Below, in pieces: positions 7,085 to 16,406 of a DNA stretch of 37,429 bases. Location: assembly GCA_016745055.1 (NCBI GenBank), contig JADGDF010000022.1, forward strand, positions 1-37,429. Direction: 5' to 3'. The position numbers and the translations under genes were made by a program. Below the pieces are notes generated by a model. That model was not told where the DNA came from, ran no database searches, and saw only the letters and a list, made by a program, of their open reading frames with translations. The stretch comes from Thiotrichaceae bacterium. Lineage in GTDB: Bacteria; Pseudomonadota; Gammaproteobacteria; Beggiatoales; Beggiatoaceae. The number at the start of each line of letters is the position of its first letter. Positions within the stretch are counted from its first letter, which is position 1.

Positions 7085-7230
7085 GATTGAAAACTTATGG
7101 AAGTTATTTTATTCTTATTCCTAAGGATTAAAGGGTATTGGAAAACAATACCCTTAAATTTAATAGTGGTGATATTTTGTGCTACATAATTATGGTTCTT
7201 GATAAACCACGTAACATCAGCTACTTCAAT

Positions 7231-9579
7231 TTAAACAGCACTCACTTCAACTTGTCCATACCACTGTTCAAGAGAGGCACTCTCTTTTTGACCAGCGTAA
7301 ACGAGTACACAGTCATCAGGAATACGTTCATCAACCACAACGGGTAAAGTGATGCTTGCTCCACCTTGCTTGACCTGAGCTTGGCCATTTAACCCTATTT
7401 TACTGGCGGCTTGAGCATTAATATGAACGCCGGCGGCTATTTGAGCATCTTTAGTAGCTTGTAAAGATTTAGCACGACGTACGAGTGCATCGCTGGCATA
7501 AATGGGCATTTCGGTAATACGCTGCATTCCTTTAACCGCAAAACCATTTAAATCACCAGGCACTTGCCAAGCATGGATGTTATCCACGCGCTTGTCACCA
7601 ATTTGCTGTTCTAGCTCATTTCGCGCTTCTTCTGAAGATTCATAATCAAATCCATCCAAATCAAACAAGTTACCCATCACACGCAAGATTTTCCAGGCAG
7701 GGCGAGCTTCTCCTGTGGGCGCAATGGCACCGGTAAAGTGTTGCCAACGGCCTTCACAATTGACGTAAGCGCCTGATGTTTCTGCGAATAAAGCAATGGG
7801 CAACATCACATCAGCGTAATTTTCTATATTGTCTGTACGATAAGCGGTTAGAGACACAACAAATTCGGCTTTTTGTAAATTATCTAAAGCCGTTGTGCTG
7901 ATACAACTGTCTAGCTCTGGCTCAGTCCCAAGTAATATATAAGCCTTCATTCCATCATTAAGCATGTCATAGGCATTTTTACCTATCACTTCACTGATTT
8001 CCCCCGCTACGGTGCGATGAGGTAATGCACCTGCCAGACAAGCACCCGCACTATTAGCCGCTTCGGCCAAGTGACCTAACGTCCCATGCGGACTTAGTTC
8101 AGTAATGGTGGCAGCTAAAGCGCGAATAGTTGCAAACTGCGGATGGGATTCTGCTAAATGACCAATTAACACCGTTGTTTTTTCACCCGCTTTTAATTGT
8201 TGGGCAATACTTTTTTGTGCCTTGGTGGGTGAAATTTTGGCCAGTAATTTATTAATACCATCTGGTAATTTACCGCCTAACGCTTTGGCAATACCTGCTA
8301 GGGTGTTGACCATTTCTGTTGGAGCAGCAATGATTTTATCCGCAACAGGGTAGTTGAATTCATAATCAACAGGGTTAACGACCAAAACTTTACCACCGTT
8401 TAACACTGATTTACGCAAACGATGATTAATTAAAGGTTGTTCTTTGCGAATATGCGAGCCAATGACCAGCGTCACATCGTTGGTTTCCAAATATTCAATC
8501 GGTTGACCCAAGTAGGGATATAAAGGGGCTTTGGTTTGATCACTAAAATCAATTTGTCGTAAACGATGATCAATATTGGCAGAACCAACGCCACGCAACA
8601 CTTTTTGGAATAAATAAAGCTCTTCTGACGTTGAGTTAGGTGAAGCTAACCCACCAATGTCACTGGCATTTTGTTGTTTTAAACCTTCCACAGCAAAGGT
8701 CAAAGCTGTTTGCCAGTCAGTTGTTTGCCATTTACCCTCTTTTTTAATCATCGGTTGCGTCAAACGATCTTCAGCATTTAAGCCTTGATAACTAAAACGA
8801 TCACGATCAGACAACCAAACTTCGTTAATGGCTTCATGTTCTTTTGGCACTACGCGAATCAACTGATTGCGGCGAATATGAAAATGAACATTTGATCCTA
8901 CGCAATCGTGTGGAGCAATACCATCACGTTCGATTAATTCCCAAGCACGCGCTTTAAAACGAGAAGGTTTGGCAGTCAGCGCACCAACAGGGCATAAATC
9001 AACCACGTTACCAGAGAGTTCATAAGTCACATTTTTTTCTACATAGGTGCCCACGCGGGTATGTTCCCCTCGACCCGTTGCTCCCATTTCTTGAGTACCC
9101 GCGATTTCCATACCGAAACGTACACAACGCATACAATGAATACAACGAGTCATTTCTGTAGAAATCAAAGGACCAATATTTTTATCAAATATAACCCGTT
9201 TTTCCTCTTGGTATTTTGAATTATCTTTACCATAACCTACGGAAACGTCTTGCAATTCACACTCGCCTCCTTGGTCACAAATGGGACAATCTAAAGGATG
9301 GTTAATCAGTAAAAACTCCATCACCGCTTTCTGGGCCGCCAATGCACGGGGTGAACGAGTAAATACTTTCATCCCATCCATAACCGGCGTGGCACAAGCA
9401 GGTTGCAGTTTAGGTGCTTTTTCAACTTCCACTAAACACATACGGCAATTTGCCGACACTGAAAGTTTTTTATGGTAGCAGAAACGTGGAATTTCGATAC
9501 CATTAGCATCAGCTATTTCTATAAGTTTTTGTCCTGGCTCTGCTTCATAAGTTTTGCCATCTATTTCTATTGTTGCCAT
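7231..9579 (-). CDS. nuoG: NADH-quinone oxidoreductase (complex I) subunit G
   Basis: A 782-residue peripheral-arm subunit carrying electrons through iron-sulfur clusters from NuoF towards NuoI. The N-terminal ferredoxin domain has C34, C45, C48 and C62 (2Fe-2S). The His-Cys3 motif is H94, C98, C101, C107. A 4Fe-4S set is C146, C149, C152 and C196 (TRCIHCMRC ... DLCPVGA). A molybdopterin-oxidoreductase-like domain without redox role follows from ~220. The ATG at 9579 is chosen because MATIEIDGKT is the usual beginning; upstream codons add a non-homologous 63 residues. In most bacteria nuoG lies between nuoF and nuoH; here neither is present and the gene is solitary. All cluster ligands are intact, so it should be functional and must be assembled with subunits encoded elsewhere. 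Confidence 0.95.
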   Translation of the reverse strand: MATIEIDGKTYEAEPGQKLIEIADANGIEIPRFCYHKKLSVSANCRMCLVEVEKAPKLQPACATPVMDGMKVFTRSPRALAAQKAVMEFLLINHPLDCPICDQGGECELQDVSVGYGKDNSKYQEEKRVIFDKNIGPLISTEMTRCIHCMRCVRFGMEIAGTQEMGATGRGEHTRVGTYVEKNVTYELSGNVVDLCPVGALTAKPSRFKARAWELIERDGIAPHDCVGSNVHFHIRRNQLIRVVPKEHEAINEVWLSDRDRFSYQGLNAEDRLTQPMIKKEGKWQTTDWQTALTFAVEGLKQQNASDIGGLASPNSTSEELYLFQKVLRGVGSANIDHRLRQIDFSDQTKAPLYPYLGQPIEYLETNDVTLVIGSHIRKEQPLINHRLRKSVLNGGKVLVVNPVDYEFNYPVADKIIAAPTEMVNTLAGIAKALGGKLPDGINKLLAKISPTKAQKSIAQQLKAGEKTTVLIGHLAESHPQFATIRALAATITELSPHGTLGHLAEAANSAGACLAGALPHRTVAGEISEVIGKNAYDMLNDGMKAYILLGTEPELDSCISTTALDNLQKAEFVVSLTAYRTDNIENYADVMLPIALFAETSGAYVNCEGRWQHFTGAIAPTGEARPAWKILRVMGNLFDLDGFDYESSEEARNELEQQIGDKRVDNIHAWQVPGDLNGFAVKGMQRITEMPIYASDALVRRAKSLQATKDAQIAAGVHINAQAASKIGLNGQAQVKQGGASITLPVVVDERIPDDCVLVYAGQKESASLEQWYGQVEVSAV

Positions 9580-9817
9580 TTGGTTTTCTCGTCTATTATT
9601 CGGGAAAATCGGAATCTGTGCAGAATTCGGTCTATGTTGAGTTCTCTCAACTTTGTTACATAATCTTTGATTGTAACACTGAATGAATTTTTTTTGCAGG
9701 GGAGATTGGAGTATCAGTAGGATAATCAGGTTAGAAAGCTGTTGGTAAAATTGCTGGTGTGGGTTCACGGTTTACATCGTCTGTTTCAAGCATGCGAAAA
9801 CGTTACAATTAAATAGC

Positions 9818-11212
9818 TTAATGCCTGCCTTTAAAAAAAGATTTTAATTTTGACATCCAACGCCAAAAATCTCGTATCGGCGCTGTTATTCGCCAAGAAT
9901 TTGAGGTTTCCATAATAAAAAGTTGTTGCTTTAACTCCTCACATTCATTCCGTAAATGATGAAAAGCCTGTTCACAATGCCAAATTGTTGGCTTTCTATA
10001 TCCTAAATCAGTTATTTCCATATCTGGGGCAATATAAGCATGAGTAGCTAGCTGTTGTAAAGGTTGAGTGACGGTTGACCATTGGTATTTTTGGGCTAAT
10101 TTTTTGATGCCAGCAACATAATCATCATACAACTTTGGGTTTTGTAGCTGAATAATTGCTTGTTCCCAGCTTGCCTCATCAGCTTCATTAACAACCATGC
10201 CTGCGTTTGCTGCTGCAATTTCTTCGGCTAGCACATCACCTGTTGTGGTTATAATCGGCTTTCCAGCCCACAAATAATAAAGTAAACGAGTCCGAAAAGA
10301 AAAATGTGTCTCTAAACTTTGTAAATGGGCACTGACACCAACGTCAGCATCAAGCAAATGATTTTGTAACACATCATAAGCCACCCAACCTGCCTGAAAA
10401 ATGACCTGTTTTCCATGCAGATTTAATTCACGCGCGAGCGCTTCCGCCCGATGTTGCATTGGCATCGTTTCAATCGTGGGGTTAGGATGTTGTGTACCTA
10501 AAAAAACAAGTTTAACATTTGGGCAAGTAGGTAAAACACGATGAATTGCCCGAATCAAGGTCAAAGGATCAAACCATTCCCAAATACCTCCCCCCCATAA
10601 TAATACAAAACTTGAGTCATCATTTTTCCGAAAACCTTTGCCAGTGCGATGTGGAGGAATATCTGGCAGTCCAAAGGGGATAACCAAAACACGCTGCTGC
10701 ATTTCTTGATAAGTTGCCGGATTAATACGTCCCAATGCAAGTAAATGGCCTAACCACAAATCTCGCTGACGTTCACTTGCACATAAAAAATAATCTGCAT
10801 AACGAATCTGATCATTCATCATGCGCACTTGATCAGTAATATGTTCAAAAAAATGTTCATTCTGCTGCCCTTGATACCAACCTAAAGCTTCTAAGGGCAC
10901 AGGATCATATAAATCAGCTACCAGAATTTTTGAAGTTTCTCGCAAAATTGGGTAAATATCAAAAATATACCCTTGAAATACAATAATATCGTGCTGCTCA
11001 ATTAAAGCGTGAATATTGTCACCATGATGTTGAATAAATTCAATTTCAGAGGTGGGTGGAGATAAATTTTCTGGTAAAACATTGGGTGCAGCTAGTGTGA
11101 TTTTTGAGAAGGTATTGATTAACGCCTTGGCAAATTCCCAGTAACGGATAGCAGGTCCTGCCATTTTTTCACTAATCACATCAGGAGATAAAATAAGAAT
11201 AGAGTTCGGCAT
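9818..11212 (-). CDS. Family 4-type glycosyltransferase with C-terminal coiled coil
   Basis: A 464-residue cytoplasmic or membrane-associated glycosyltransferase of the GT-B fold. It opens with MPNSILILSPDVISEKMAGP and GPAIRYWEFAKAL, an acceptor-binding start seen in GT4 enzymes. The sugar-nucleotide half includes FVLLWGGGIWEWFDPLTLI, LVFLGTQHPNP, VIFQAGWVAYD and FRTRLLYYLWAGKPIITT. The C-terminus has a heptad-like stretch (CEQAFHHLRNECEELKQQL) ending TSNSWRITAPIRDFWRW, a tail common on surface-polysaccharide transferases. I use the ATG at 11212; an ATG at 11281 would overlap the upstream lipoprotein gene by 32 bases. Neither has a clear ribosome-binding site. Probably co-transcribed with that gene. 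Donor and acceptor are unknown. Confidence 0.85.
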   Translation of the reverse strand: MPNSILILSPDVISEKMAGPAIRYWEFAKALINTFSKITLAAPNVLPENLSPPTSEIEFIQHHGDNIHALIEQHDIIVFQGYIFDIYPILRETSKILVADLYDPVPLEALGWYQGQQNEHFFEHITDQVRMMNDQIRYADYFLCASERQRDLWLGHLLALGRINPATYQEMQQRVLVIPFGLPDIPPHRTGKGFRKNDDSSFVLLWGGGIWEWFDPLTLIRAIHRVLPTCPNVKLVFLGTQHPNPTIETMPMQHRAEALARELNLHGKQVIFQAGWVAYDVLQNHLLDADVGVSAHLQSLETHFSFRTRLLYYLWAGKPIITTTGDVLAEEIAAANAGMVVNEADEASWEQAIIQLQNPKLYDDYVAGIKKLAQKYQWSTVTQPLQQLATHAYIAPDMEITDLGYRKPTIWHCEQAFHHLRNECEELKQQLFIMETSNSWRITAPIRDFWRWMSKLKSFFKGRH

Positions 11213-11249
11213 TTGGATGAGCGTGTTGTTGGAAATAGTCAATTTTAAT

Positions 11250-11873
11250 TCAATGGATAAGGCGTTGTTCAATACGTTCAAGCAGTTTTTTTGCTAATTC
11301 GTAAGCTTGCTGCCATTTTTTACTATTATAGGATGTTTCAACGTTTTTTAATAGCGAAGTTTCTTCTCTGGTGAACGTTACATCAGAAACATTGAGTTGT
11401 TTGATAAGCTGTTGGGCACGTTTGAGACGTAGTTGATTTAAAACTTCTTCACCTTTCTGATAAGCTTCATTAGCAAAACGCAATACATTATTTAAATTAT
11501 TGGCTGAAGCTGCATTCTGGGCTTTTTTAATTAAACGGTTACCTTCGTATTCTGAGTAAATTAATTCAGAAATGGTTTGCCAAATCGTTTTTGCACGTTC
11601 AATTGCACTTGCCATTTCATAAGCCTGAACCGCATATTTTTTGGAAGCAATTGCATCTTGACGAGCTTGATCTAAATAACCAATCGTTAAATTTTGTTCA
11701 GCTAAATCTAAGTTTTCCTCGGCTTTAGTTAAGCTAACGGGCGAATATTCATTCGCTTTTGCAATATAAGCTGCCTTTAGTGCTTGCCGAGCATCACTCA
11801 TTTCTTGAATAGGGACTTTGGCACAATTACTTAATAGCAAGCAACTCAAAATTAATAAGTATAGGTAGTTCAT
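11250..11873 (-). CDS. DUF4398-like helical lipoprotein
   Basis: A 207-residue predicted lipoprotein. The signal peptide MNYLYLLILSCLLLSNC ends in a lipobox (LSNC), so the mature protein starts at Cys17 and is lipid-anchored. The mature part is all-helical: PIQEMSDARQALKAAYIAKA, then YSPVSLTKAEENLDLAEQNL, matching the DUF4398 pattern of A-x-x-A-I repeats with 'Y(S/A)P'. A second helical region carries Gln/Lys-rich segments. The ATG at 11873 is favoured over one six codons earlier because AAAGG lies upstream and the lipobox spacing is correct. DUF4398 proteins are periplasmic and often encoded near envelope genes; the glycosyltransferase gene follows. Confidence 0.8.
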   Translation of the reverse strand: MNYLYLLILSCLLLSNCAKVPIQEMSDARQALKAAYIAKANEYSPVSLTKAEENLDLAEQNLTIGYLDQARQDAIASKKYAVQAYEMASAIERAKTIWQTISELIYSEYEGNRLIKKAQNAASANNLNNVLRFANEAYQKGEEVLNQLRLKRAQQLIKQLNVSDVTFTREETSLLKNVETSYNSKKWQQAYELAKKLLERIEQRLIH

Positions 11874-12051
11874 TTGGCAACCTTTAATCATATTTGCAAA
11901 TGCAAGTGACCATAAAAACAGTGAAATTCAATAATTGCATAAAGAGAATGTAGACTATTATATAAATTCTAATTTTAAATCAGTCGCTCTCAGTTTAAAA
12001 CCATAATCTACTAGTGTTTTTACCTAATCAATATGCATTAAGTTAATTAAT

Positions 12052-12278
12052 GGTAGTGTCCCTAAAGTGATGCTATAGATTTTACAAATAAAAATATTCA
12101 ATATATTAATTAATAAATATCCATATAGTCCTGGTATAATTTACAATTTTTTTGGAGAAGGAAAGGTTTTTTCTGATTAGGCGAAAGAAACGCTGTTGAG
12201 TCTTTCAATATGAGCAGTCATTCGGGATTTTTTGCCCGAAGCCTGTTGTCTTTTGGAAGGATAGGCAGTTTGGTAGGC
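12052..12278 (-). mobile_element. IS1-family element, 3' remnant with transposase C-terminus
   Basis: On the minus strand, 12278-12106 encodes, across at least one frame disruption, AYQTAYPSKRQQASGKKSRM, TAHIERLN, then QQRFFRLIRKNLSFSKK and IWIFIN with a stop. These are the IS1 transposase C-terminal landmarks (AVGK..G.T.HIER.N, RL.RK.LSFSK, I...I). A short deletion lies between HIERLN and the LIRK block. GGTAGTGTCCCTAAAGTG at 12052-12069 is a plausible terminal inverted repeat. The 5' half of the element is missing. 11874-12051, upstream of the lipoprotein gene, holds a TATAAT-like box near 11960 but no gene. Confidence 0.75.
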
Positions 12279-12885
12279 CTCTCAAAAGCCAGTGAAAGCA
12301 ACACTTTTTAGTATATTGCCTAAAAACGTTTTGCTCGTTTTTCTATAAAGTTACGCTAACACCTGCTGTTGTCGATTTAGCAAAGCTAAAAATCATTTGA
12401 TTAACTGCGCATTGAGGTCATTGAGGGACCTGTAAATCGAACAGGAGCAACAAGGCTAATAATGTCACTTTATTTCAGAGACCCTGATCAAATATTTTGA
12501 GCGCCTCCTGATTTTCTCGCACCAGCTGTTGATACATGAGCTTTAACGCTTGTACTTTCTAAAAAAATAATCCTACTCTCTGCTATAGGTTTTTGCTGTC
12601 AATACGTTAGTACCTTAATGCCATATTCCACTTTTTCCCCAACGTTTAAAGTTCATGTAAATCGTATTCCAATCAGATTCGTGATTACAATATTCTAATG
12701 CGAGTTTCTTCCATCTACACCCTTCACTTAAAATATATAAAACTGCTTCAAAGCATCGGCTTAATCCTATCTTACTTACCAGGCTTTCGAAGTTTTGGAA
12801 AAAACTTCAAAATCTCCGCAAACTCTCCATCTGTCAAAAATCTTTGAGTTGTATTGTTCATACCAGCAAATCTATCTTTTCTCAT
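12279..12885 (-). pseudogene. Decayed IS5-family transposase
   Basis: Read on the minus strand from ATG at 12885: MRKDRFAGMNNTTQRFLTDG then EFAEILKFFPKLRKPGK and a stop. In another frame follow SRCFEAVLYILSEGCRWKKL, SDWNTIYMNFKRWGKSGIW, and later LESTSVKAHVSTAGARKSGG. These are the N-terminal DUF4096 region and the first DDE motif of IS5-type transposases (LDSTxVxAH...GA.K..G). The first catalytic Asp appears as Glu. Fragments resembling PVRF and a C-terminal VLLSLAF follow. Several frameshifts, stops and deletions make it inactive. It abuts the IS1 remnant directly, suggesting insertion into or next to it. 12886-13165 shows no gene apart from possible promoter TTGACA at 13030. Confidence 0.75.
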
Positions 12886-13165
12886 CTTTTATGTTAACAA
12901 TAACTGGTTAAATTCAACGTTCAAATTATAGCTTCAAAATTAAGATGTTCTCTTGATCATTTGAATACGATCACCTATGCTACTCGCTACTATTTACTCA
13001 GAGCCATATTCATTTAGCGTTAATACAATTTGACACAATAACTTAACAATGGTTAAAAATACGTTTTTCATCGCTAAATTATTGATTTTTTGTATAGCTT
13101 CCAAATGAAGTGATTCTGACGATTTGCACTAGCGGTTGTTTAACTAATTGTAAGGAGATATTTTA

Positions 13166-14026
13166 ATGAGATTACCCAATTTCTCAGTAAAAGTGGCCAG
13201 CGTGTTGCTTTTGAGTTTACCACTTTTTGTCTATGCTGAAGTAAAAAGTATGGCCACGGGTGATTTTCAAGATGTAATTGGCACTAACTGGATTTTTTTC
13301 TTGGAAACACCCGATAACCCAAGAACTGTGCATCCTAATGAGAGACAATCAGTTTTAGTTTCAATTGGGACTAACTATAACTCAGATAGTCACAGTTTAC
13401 CTGTTGGGGATGATGTTGGACGTTCTGGCAATATTTTTGCGTTTGTTGACGATTACCAATACAGTATTGAACTTAATGATGTACGTTACATGTTTAACAC
13501 AGAAAGTAGTGGACGTAAAGTGACTGGTCAATATTGGAATGGCAGCACCTGGCGCCCTTTTTTCGGCGAACTCAGTTCTTCTTGGCGACTAGATCCCATT
13601 ACCAGTCAAGGTTGGGCTGTTGTCGTCGATGATGATAGTTTAGGAGGTAGATTGGAACTCTTGGGTGAGATTTTGAATACCTCCGATGAAGGCAGAAACT
13701 CCGGTACTTTCTACTTAGAATGGCGAGAAGTTCAACGGTTTACTGATCGTAATAGTAATACGGTAGTTGCAGGTTACTTGTATGCTAGTCATAATGCGGT
13801 CGGTTGGGGTAGCCCTGCGAATCCAGAAGTATATGTGAAGGTTTGGTTTGACCGCAGTGGCGCTTTAGCCATTAATTTTTTCCATGTCGGCTATTTTGAT
13901 ATTAAAGTGTTTAGCATGTTAAATGGCCAATCTCCACAAGGTATAGATGGAGGCCAAAGTGCAAATGTGATTTCTATTGGTGCTAATGATTGGCGTTATC
14001 AAAGACATGATTATCGTTGGAAGTAA
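13166..14026 (+). CDS. Secreted protein of unknown function
   Basis: A 286-residue protein with a clear Sec signal peptide (RLPNFSVKVASVLLLSLPLF, cleavage probably after VYA at about residue 24). The mature protein is rich in aromatic and Asp/Asn/Ser residues and probably beta-rich: repeated short strands such as YQYSIELNDVRYMF, QYWNGSTWRPFF, GWAVVVDDDSLGG, VYVKVWFDRSGALAINFFHV. A single-protein stand-alone gene with a strong ribosome-binding site (AAGGAG 9 bases upstream). I recognise no family or catalytic motif, and there are no cysteines in the mature part. A terminator-like hairpin follows at 14070-14088, so it appears monocistronic. Confidence 0.85.
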   Translation: MRLPNFSVKVASVLLLSLPLFVYAEVKSMATGDFQDVIGTNWIFFLETPDNPRTVHPNERQSVLVSIGTNYNSDSHSLPVGDDVGRSGNIFAFVDDYQYSIELNDVRYMFNTESSGRKVTGQYWNGSTWRPFFGELSSSWRLDPITSQGWAVVVDDDSLGGRLELLGEILNTSDEGRNSGTFYLEWREVQRFTDRNSNTVVAGYLYASHNAVGWGSPANPEVYVKVWFDRSGALAINFFHVGYFDIKVFSMLNGQSPQGIDGGQSANVISIGANDWRYQRHDYRWK

Positions 14027-14069
14027 TTTTTAGTCTGTTTAATTGTAAAAGTTTGTATTCTCTATCTGG

Positions 14070-14088
14070 ACGGGGTTTATAACCCCGT
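14070..14088 (+). terminator. Terminator-like hairpin after the secreted-protein gene
   Basis: ACGGGGTT - TAT - AACCCCGT forms a GC-rich 8-bp stem. The following bases, TTGTAACGTTT, are only moderately T-rich. Confidence 0.55.
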
Positions 14089-14173
14089 TTGTAACGTTTA
14101 GCAATAGGTTATAAGCTTGTTACAACTTAGCTTTAATTGAGCTTAACTAATATTTCTACCTTACATTGAATCT

Positions 14174-15229
14174 ATGGCCTACTATATTATCAAACGCTTA
14201 CTGTTAATGATTCCTACGCTGTTTGGAGTTATGCTAGTGACTTTTACTGTCACTCAGTTCGTACCAGGCGGGCCAGTCGAACAACTCCTTCATGAATTAA
14301 AAAATCAAAATAGAACAGGTGAAGCAAGTGCAGGAGGAACAAATGGTTTATATCGCGGTGCACATGGGCTTGACGAAGAAAAATTGCAAGAAATCAAGGT
14401 ACTATATGGGTTTGACAAACCTGCTTATGAACGATTTTGGATGATGATGAAACAGTATCTGACTTTTGATTTTGGAGAAAGTTATTATCATCATAAGTCA
14501 GTAATTGAACTCATTATTTCCAAACTACCCGTCTCTGTTAGCCTGGGTTTATGGACATTTTTCCTCACGTATTTAACCTGCATTCCACTGGGTATTGCAA
14601 AAGCGGTACGAGATGGTTCCAGCTTTGATGTCATTACCAGCACTCTAATTTTAGTGGGCTATGCAATTCCAGGATTTGTCCTGGGTATTTTACTGTTGGT
14701 TTTATTTGGTGGAGGAAGTTTCTTCGATGTTTTCCCGCTACGTAGTTTATTTTCAGATAATTGGGACACCTTGAATTGGTATGAAAAAATACTAGATTAT
14801 TTCTGGCATTTAACGTTACCACTGATTTCTTTAATGGTAAATAGCTTTGCTGTGCTCACTATGTTAACCAAAAACAGTTTTCTTGAAGAAATTCGTAAAC
14901 AATATGTACTGACAGCTCGTGCTAAAGGTTTGTCAAACAATAGGGTCTTATACAAGCACATTTTTCGTAATGCTATTATTCCCCTGATTACTGGTTTTCC
15001 TGCTGCTTTTATCATGGCTTTTTTTGCAGGCAGCATTTTAATAGAAACGATTTTTTCTCTAGACGGATTAGGTTTACTGTCTTTCGATTCCATTATTCGC
15101 CGAGACTATCCGGTGGTACTCGCCACACTATATATCTTTACCTTACTTGGTTTATTTGCTAAGTTACTTACAGATATTAGTTATGTATTGATTGACCCAC
15201 GCATTCAATTTGAATCTATCGACCGATGA
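14174..15229 (+). CDS. yejB: ABC peptide transporter permease YejB
   Basis: A 351-residue inner-membrane permease of the peptide/microcin C class. It begins MAYYIIKRLLLMIPTLFGVM, followed by VTFTVTQFVPGGPVEQ, as in YejB. The YejB-specific insert before the second helix (LLHELKNQNRTGEASAGG, then GLDEEKLQEIKVLYGFD) is present. The cytoplasmic EAA loop is EEIRKQYVLTARAKGLSNN, which contacts the ATPase. It partners YejE to form the pore that imports short peptides from a periplasmic binding protein. The stop overlaps the yejE start by four bases (ATGA). No binding protein (yejA) lies upstream and no ATPase (yejF) downstream, so these must be elsewhere. The ATG has no strong ribosome-binding site. 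Confidence 0.93.
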   Translation: MAYYIIKRLLLMIPTLFGVMLVTFTVTQFVPGGPVEQLLHELKNQNRTGEASAGGTNGLYRGAHGLDEEKLQEIKVLYGFDKPAYERFWMMMKQYLTFDFGESYYHHKSVIELIISKLPVSVSLGLWTFFLTYLTCIPLGIAKAVRDGSSFDVITSTLILVGYAIPGFVLGILLLVLFGGGSFFDVFPLRSLFSDNWDTLNWYEKILDYFWHLTLPLISLMVNSFAVLTMLTKNSFLEEIRKQYVLTARAKGLSNNRVLYKHIFRNAIIPLITGFPAAFIMAFFAGSILIETIFSLDGLGLLSFDSIIRRDYPVVLATLYIFTLLGLFAKLLTDISYVLIDPRIQFESIDR

Positions 15230-16239
15230 CTCCAGCAAAACGCCGTTGGCAACGTTTTAAATATAATAAACGCGGCTATTATAGCCTATGGATATTCAGC
15301 ATTTTATTTGGTTTAAGTTTATGTGCTGAATTGTTGAGTAATGACAAACCTTTACTTATTTTCTATGAGGACGCTTATTATGTGCCCTTATTGGAAAGTT
15401 ACCCTGAAACCACATTTGGTGGTGACTTTGAGACAGAAACTGATTATAAAGATACTTATATTTTAGAAATATTAACTTCTGAAGAAAACTGGGTTTTATT
15501 TCCATTAAATCCTTATAGTTATAACACGATTAATTACGAAAGTTCAGCACCTAATCCTGCTGCGCCTTCCAGCAATAATTTTTTAGGCACTGATGATCAT
15601 GGACGAGATGTATTAGCGCGGTTAATTTATGGTTTTCGACTTTCAGTTTTATTTGGCTTGATTTTAACTACGATTGGTATTGTCATTGGCATTATTTCAG
15701 GCGCATTACAAGGCTACTTAGGTGGTCGGTTTGATCTGTTTTTTCAACGTTTCATCGAAATTTGGGGCAGTATGCCCGAACTGTATCTATTGATTATTTT
15801 TGCTTCTATTTTTAAACCCAGCGTATTACTTTTGTTAATTTTGCTTTCAATGTTTGGTTGGATGGGACTATCTGATTACGTACGGGCAGAGTTTTTACGG
15901 GGCAGAAACATGGATTACGTCAGATCAGCGCATGCTTTAGGTGTTTCCAGCTTAAAAATTATGTGGCGACACTTGTTGCCCAATGCCATGACACCTGTTA
16001 TTACATTTTTACCTTTTAGGGTGAGTGGCGCCATTTTAGCGTTAACCAGTTTAGATTTTTTGGGCTTAGGTTTGCCCCCCACAGAACCTAGCTTGGGTGA
16101 ATTACTTGCTCAAGGTAAAACAAATATCAGTGCTTGGTGGTTATCTTTATCCACCTTTACTGTATTGGTAAGTACATTAGCTTCATTGATTTTTATTGGC
16201 GAAGGATTGAGAGAAGCACTAGATACTCGAAAGAGTTAG
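15226..16239 (+). CDS. yejE: ABC peptide transporter permease YejE
   Basis: A 337-residue permease. The N-terminal OppC-type segment includes NKRGYYSLWIFSILFGLSLC, then the YejE-characteristic periplasmic insert with NDKPLLIFYEDAYYVPL and YPETTFGGDFETETDYKD. The core begins at FLGTDDHGRDVLARLIYGFR. The EAA loop is RAEFLRGRNMDYVRSAHALG, followed by VSSLKIMWRHLLPNAM. It forms a heterodimer with YejB. The two genes overlap and are surely co-translated. Downstream lies the convergent peroxidase gene and a shared terminator, so the operon ends here without yejF. Confidence 0.93.
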   Translation: MTPAKRRWQRFKYNKRGYYSLWIFSILFGLSLCAELLSNDKPLLIFYEDAYYVPLLESYPETTFGGDFETETDYKDTYILEILTSEENWVLFPLNPYSYNTINYESSAPNPAAPSSNNFLGTDDHGRDVLARLIYGFRLSVLFGLILTTIGIVIGIISGALQGYLGGRFDLFFQRFIEIWGSMPELYLLIIFASIFKPSVLLLLILLSMFGWMGLSDYVRAEFLRGRNMDYVRSAHALGVSSLKIMWRHLLPNAMTPVITFLPFRVSGAILALTSLDFLGLGLPPTEPSLGELLAQGKTNISAWWLSLSTFTVLVSTLASLIFIGEGLREALDTRKS

Positions 16240-16362
16240 TCTATAACTTTGTAGCTAAAACTTAGCTTTTTCTAGTCAAAGTTGCTCATTATGTTAGCAC
16301 CCTAAATGTTACTCTTCGGTATCTACCAGAATTAATAAATGATCTATATTGCGATTAATTAG

Positions 16363-16398
16363 GGTAATATCTTCACCTTATTTTGTGAAGATATTACC
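16363..16398. terminator. Bidirectional terminator between yejE and the peroxidase gene
   Basis: GGTAATATCTTCAC (16363-16376), an 8-base T-rich loop, and the exact complement GTGAAGATATTACC (16385-16398): a perfect 14-bp stem. It lies between convergent genes, just after the stop codon of the minus-strand peroxidase gene and 124 bases after yejE. Confidence 0.7.
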
Positions 16399-16406
16399 AA
16401 GTTAAA

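Noticed and set aside
12221..12240. TTCGGG-ATTTTTTG-CCCGAA hairpin as terminator
   Set aside because: No T-run follows on either strand, and it is part of the IS1 transposase coding remnant.
13030..13058. TTGACA at 13030 as promoter of the secreted-protein gene
   Set aside because: The spacing leads to TTAAAA only, and it is more than 100 bases from the start; too weak to list.
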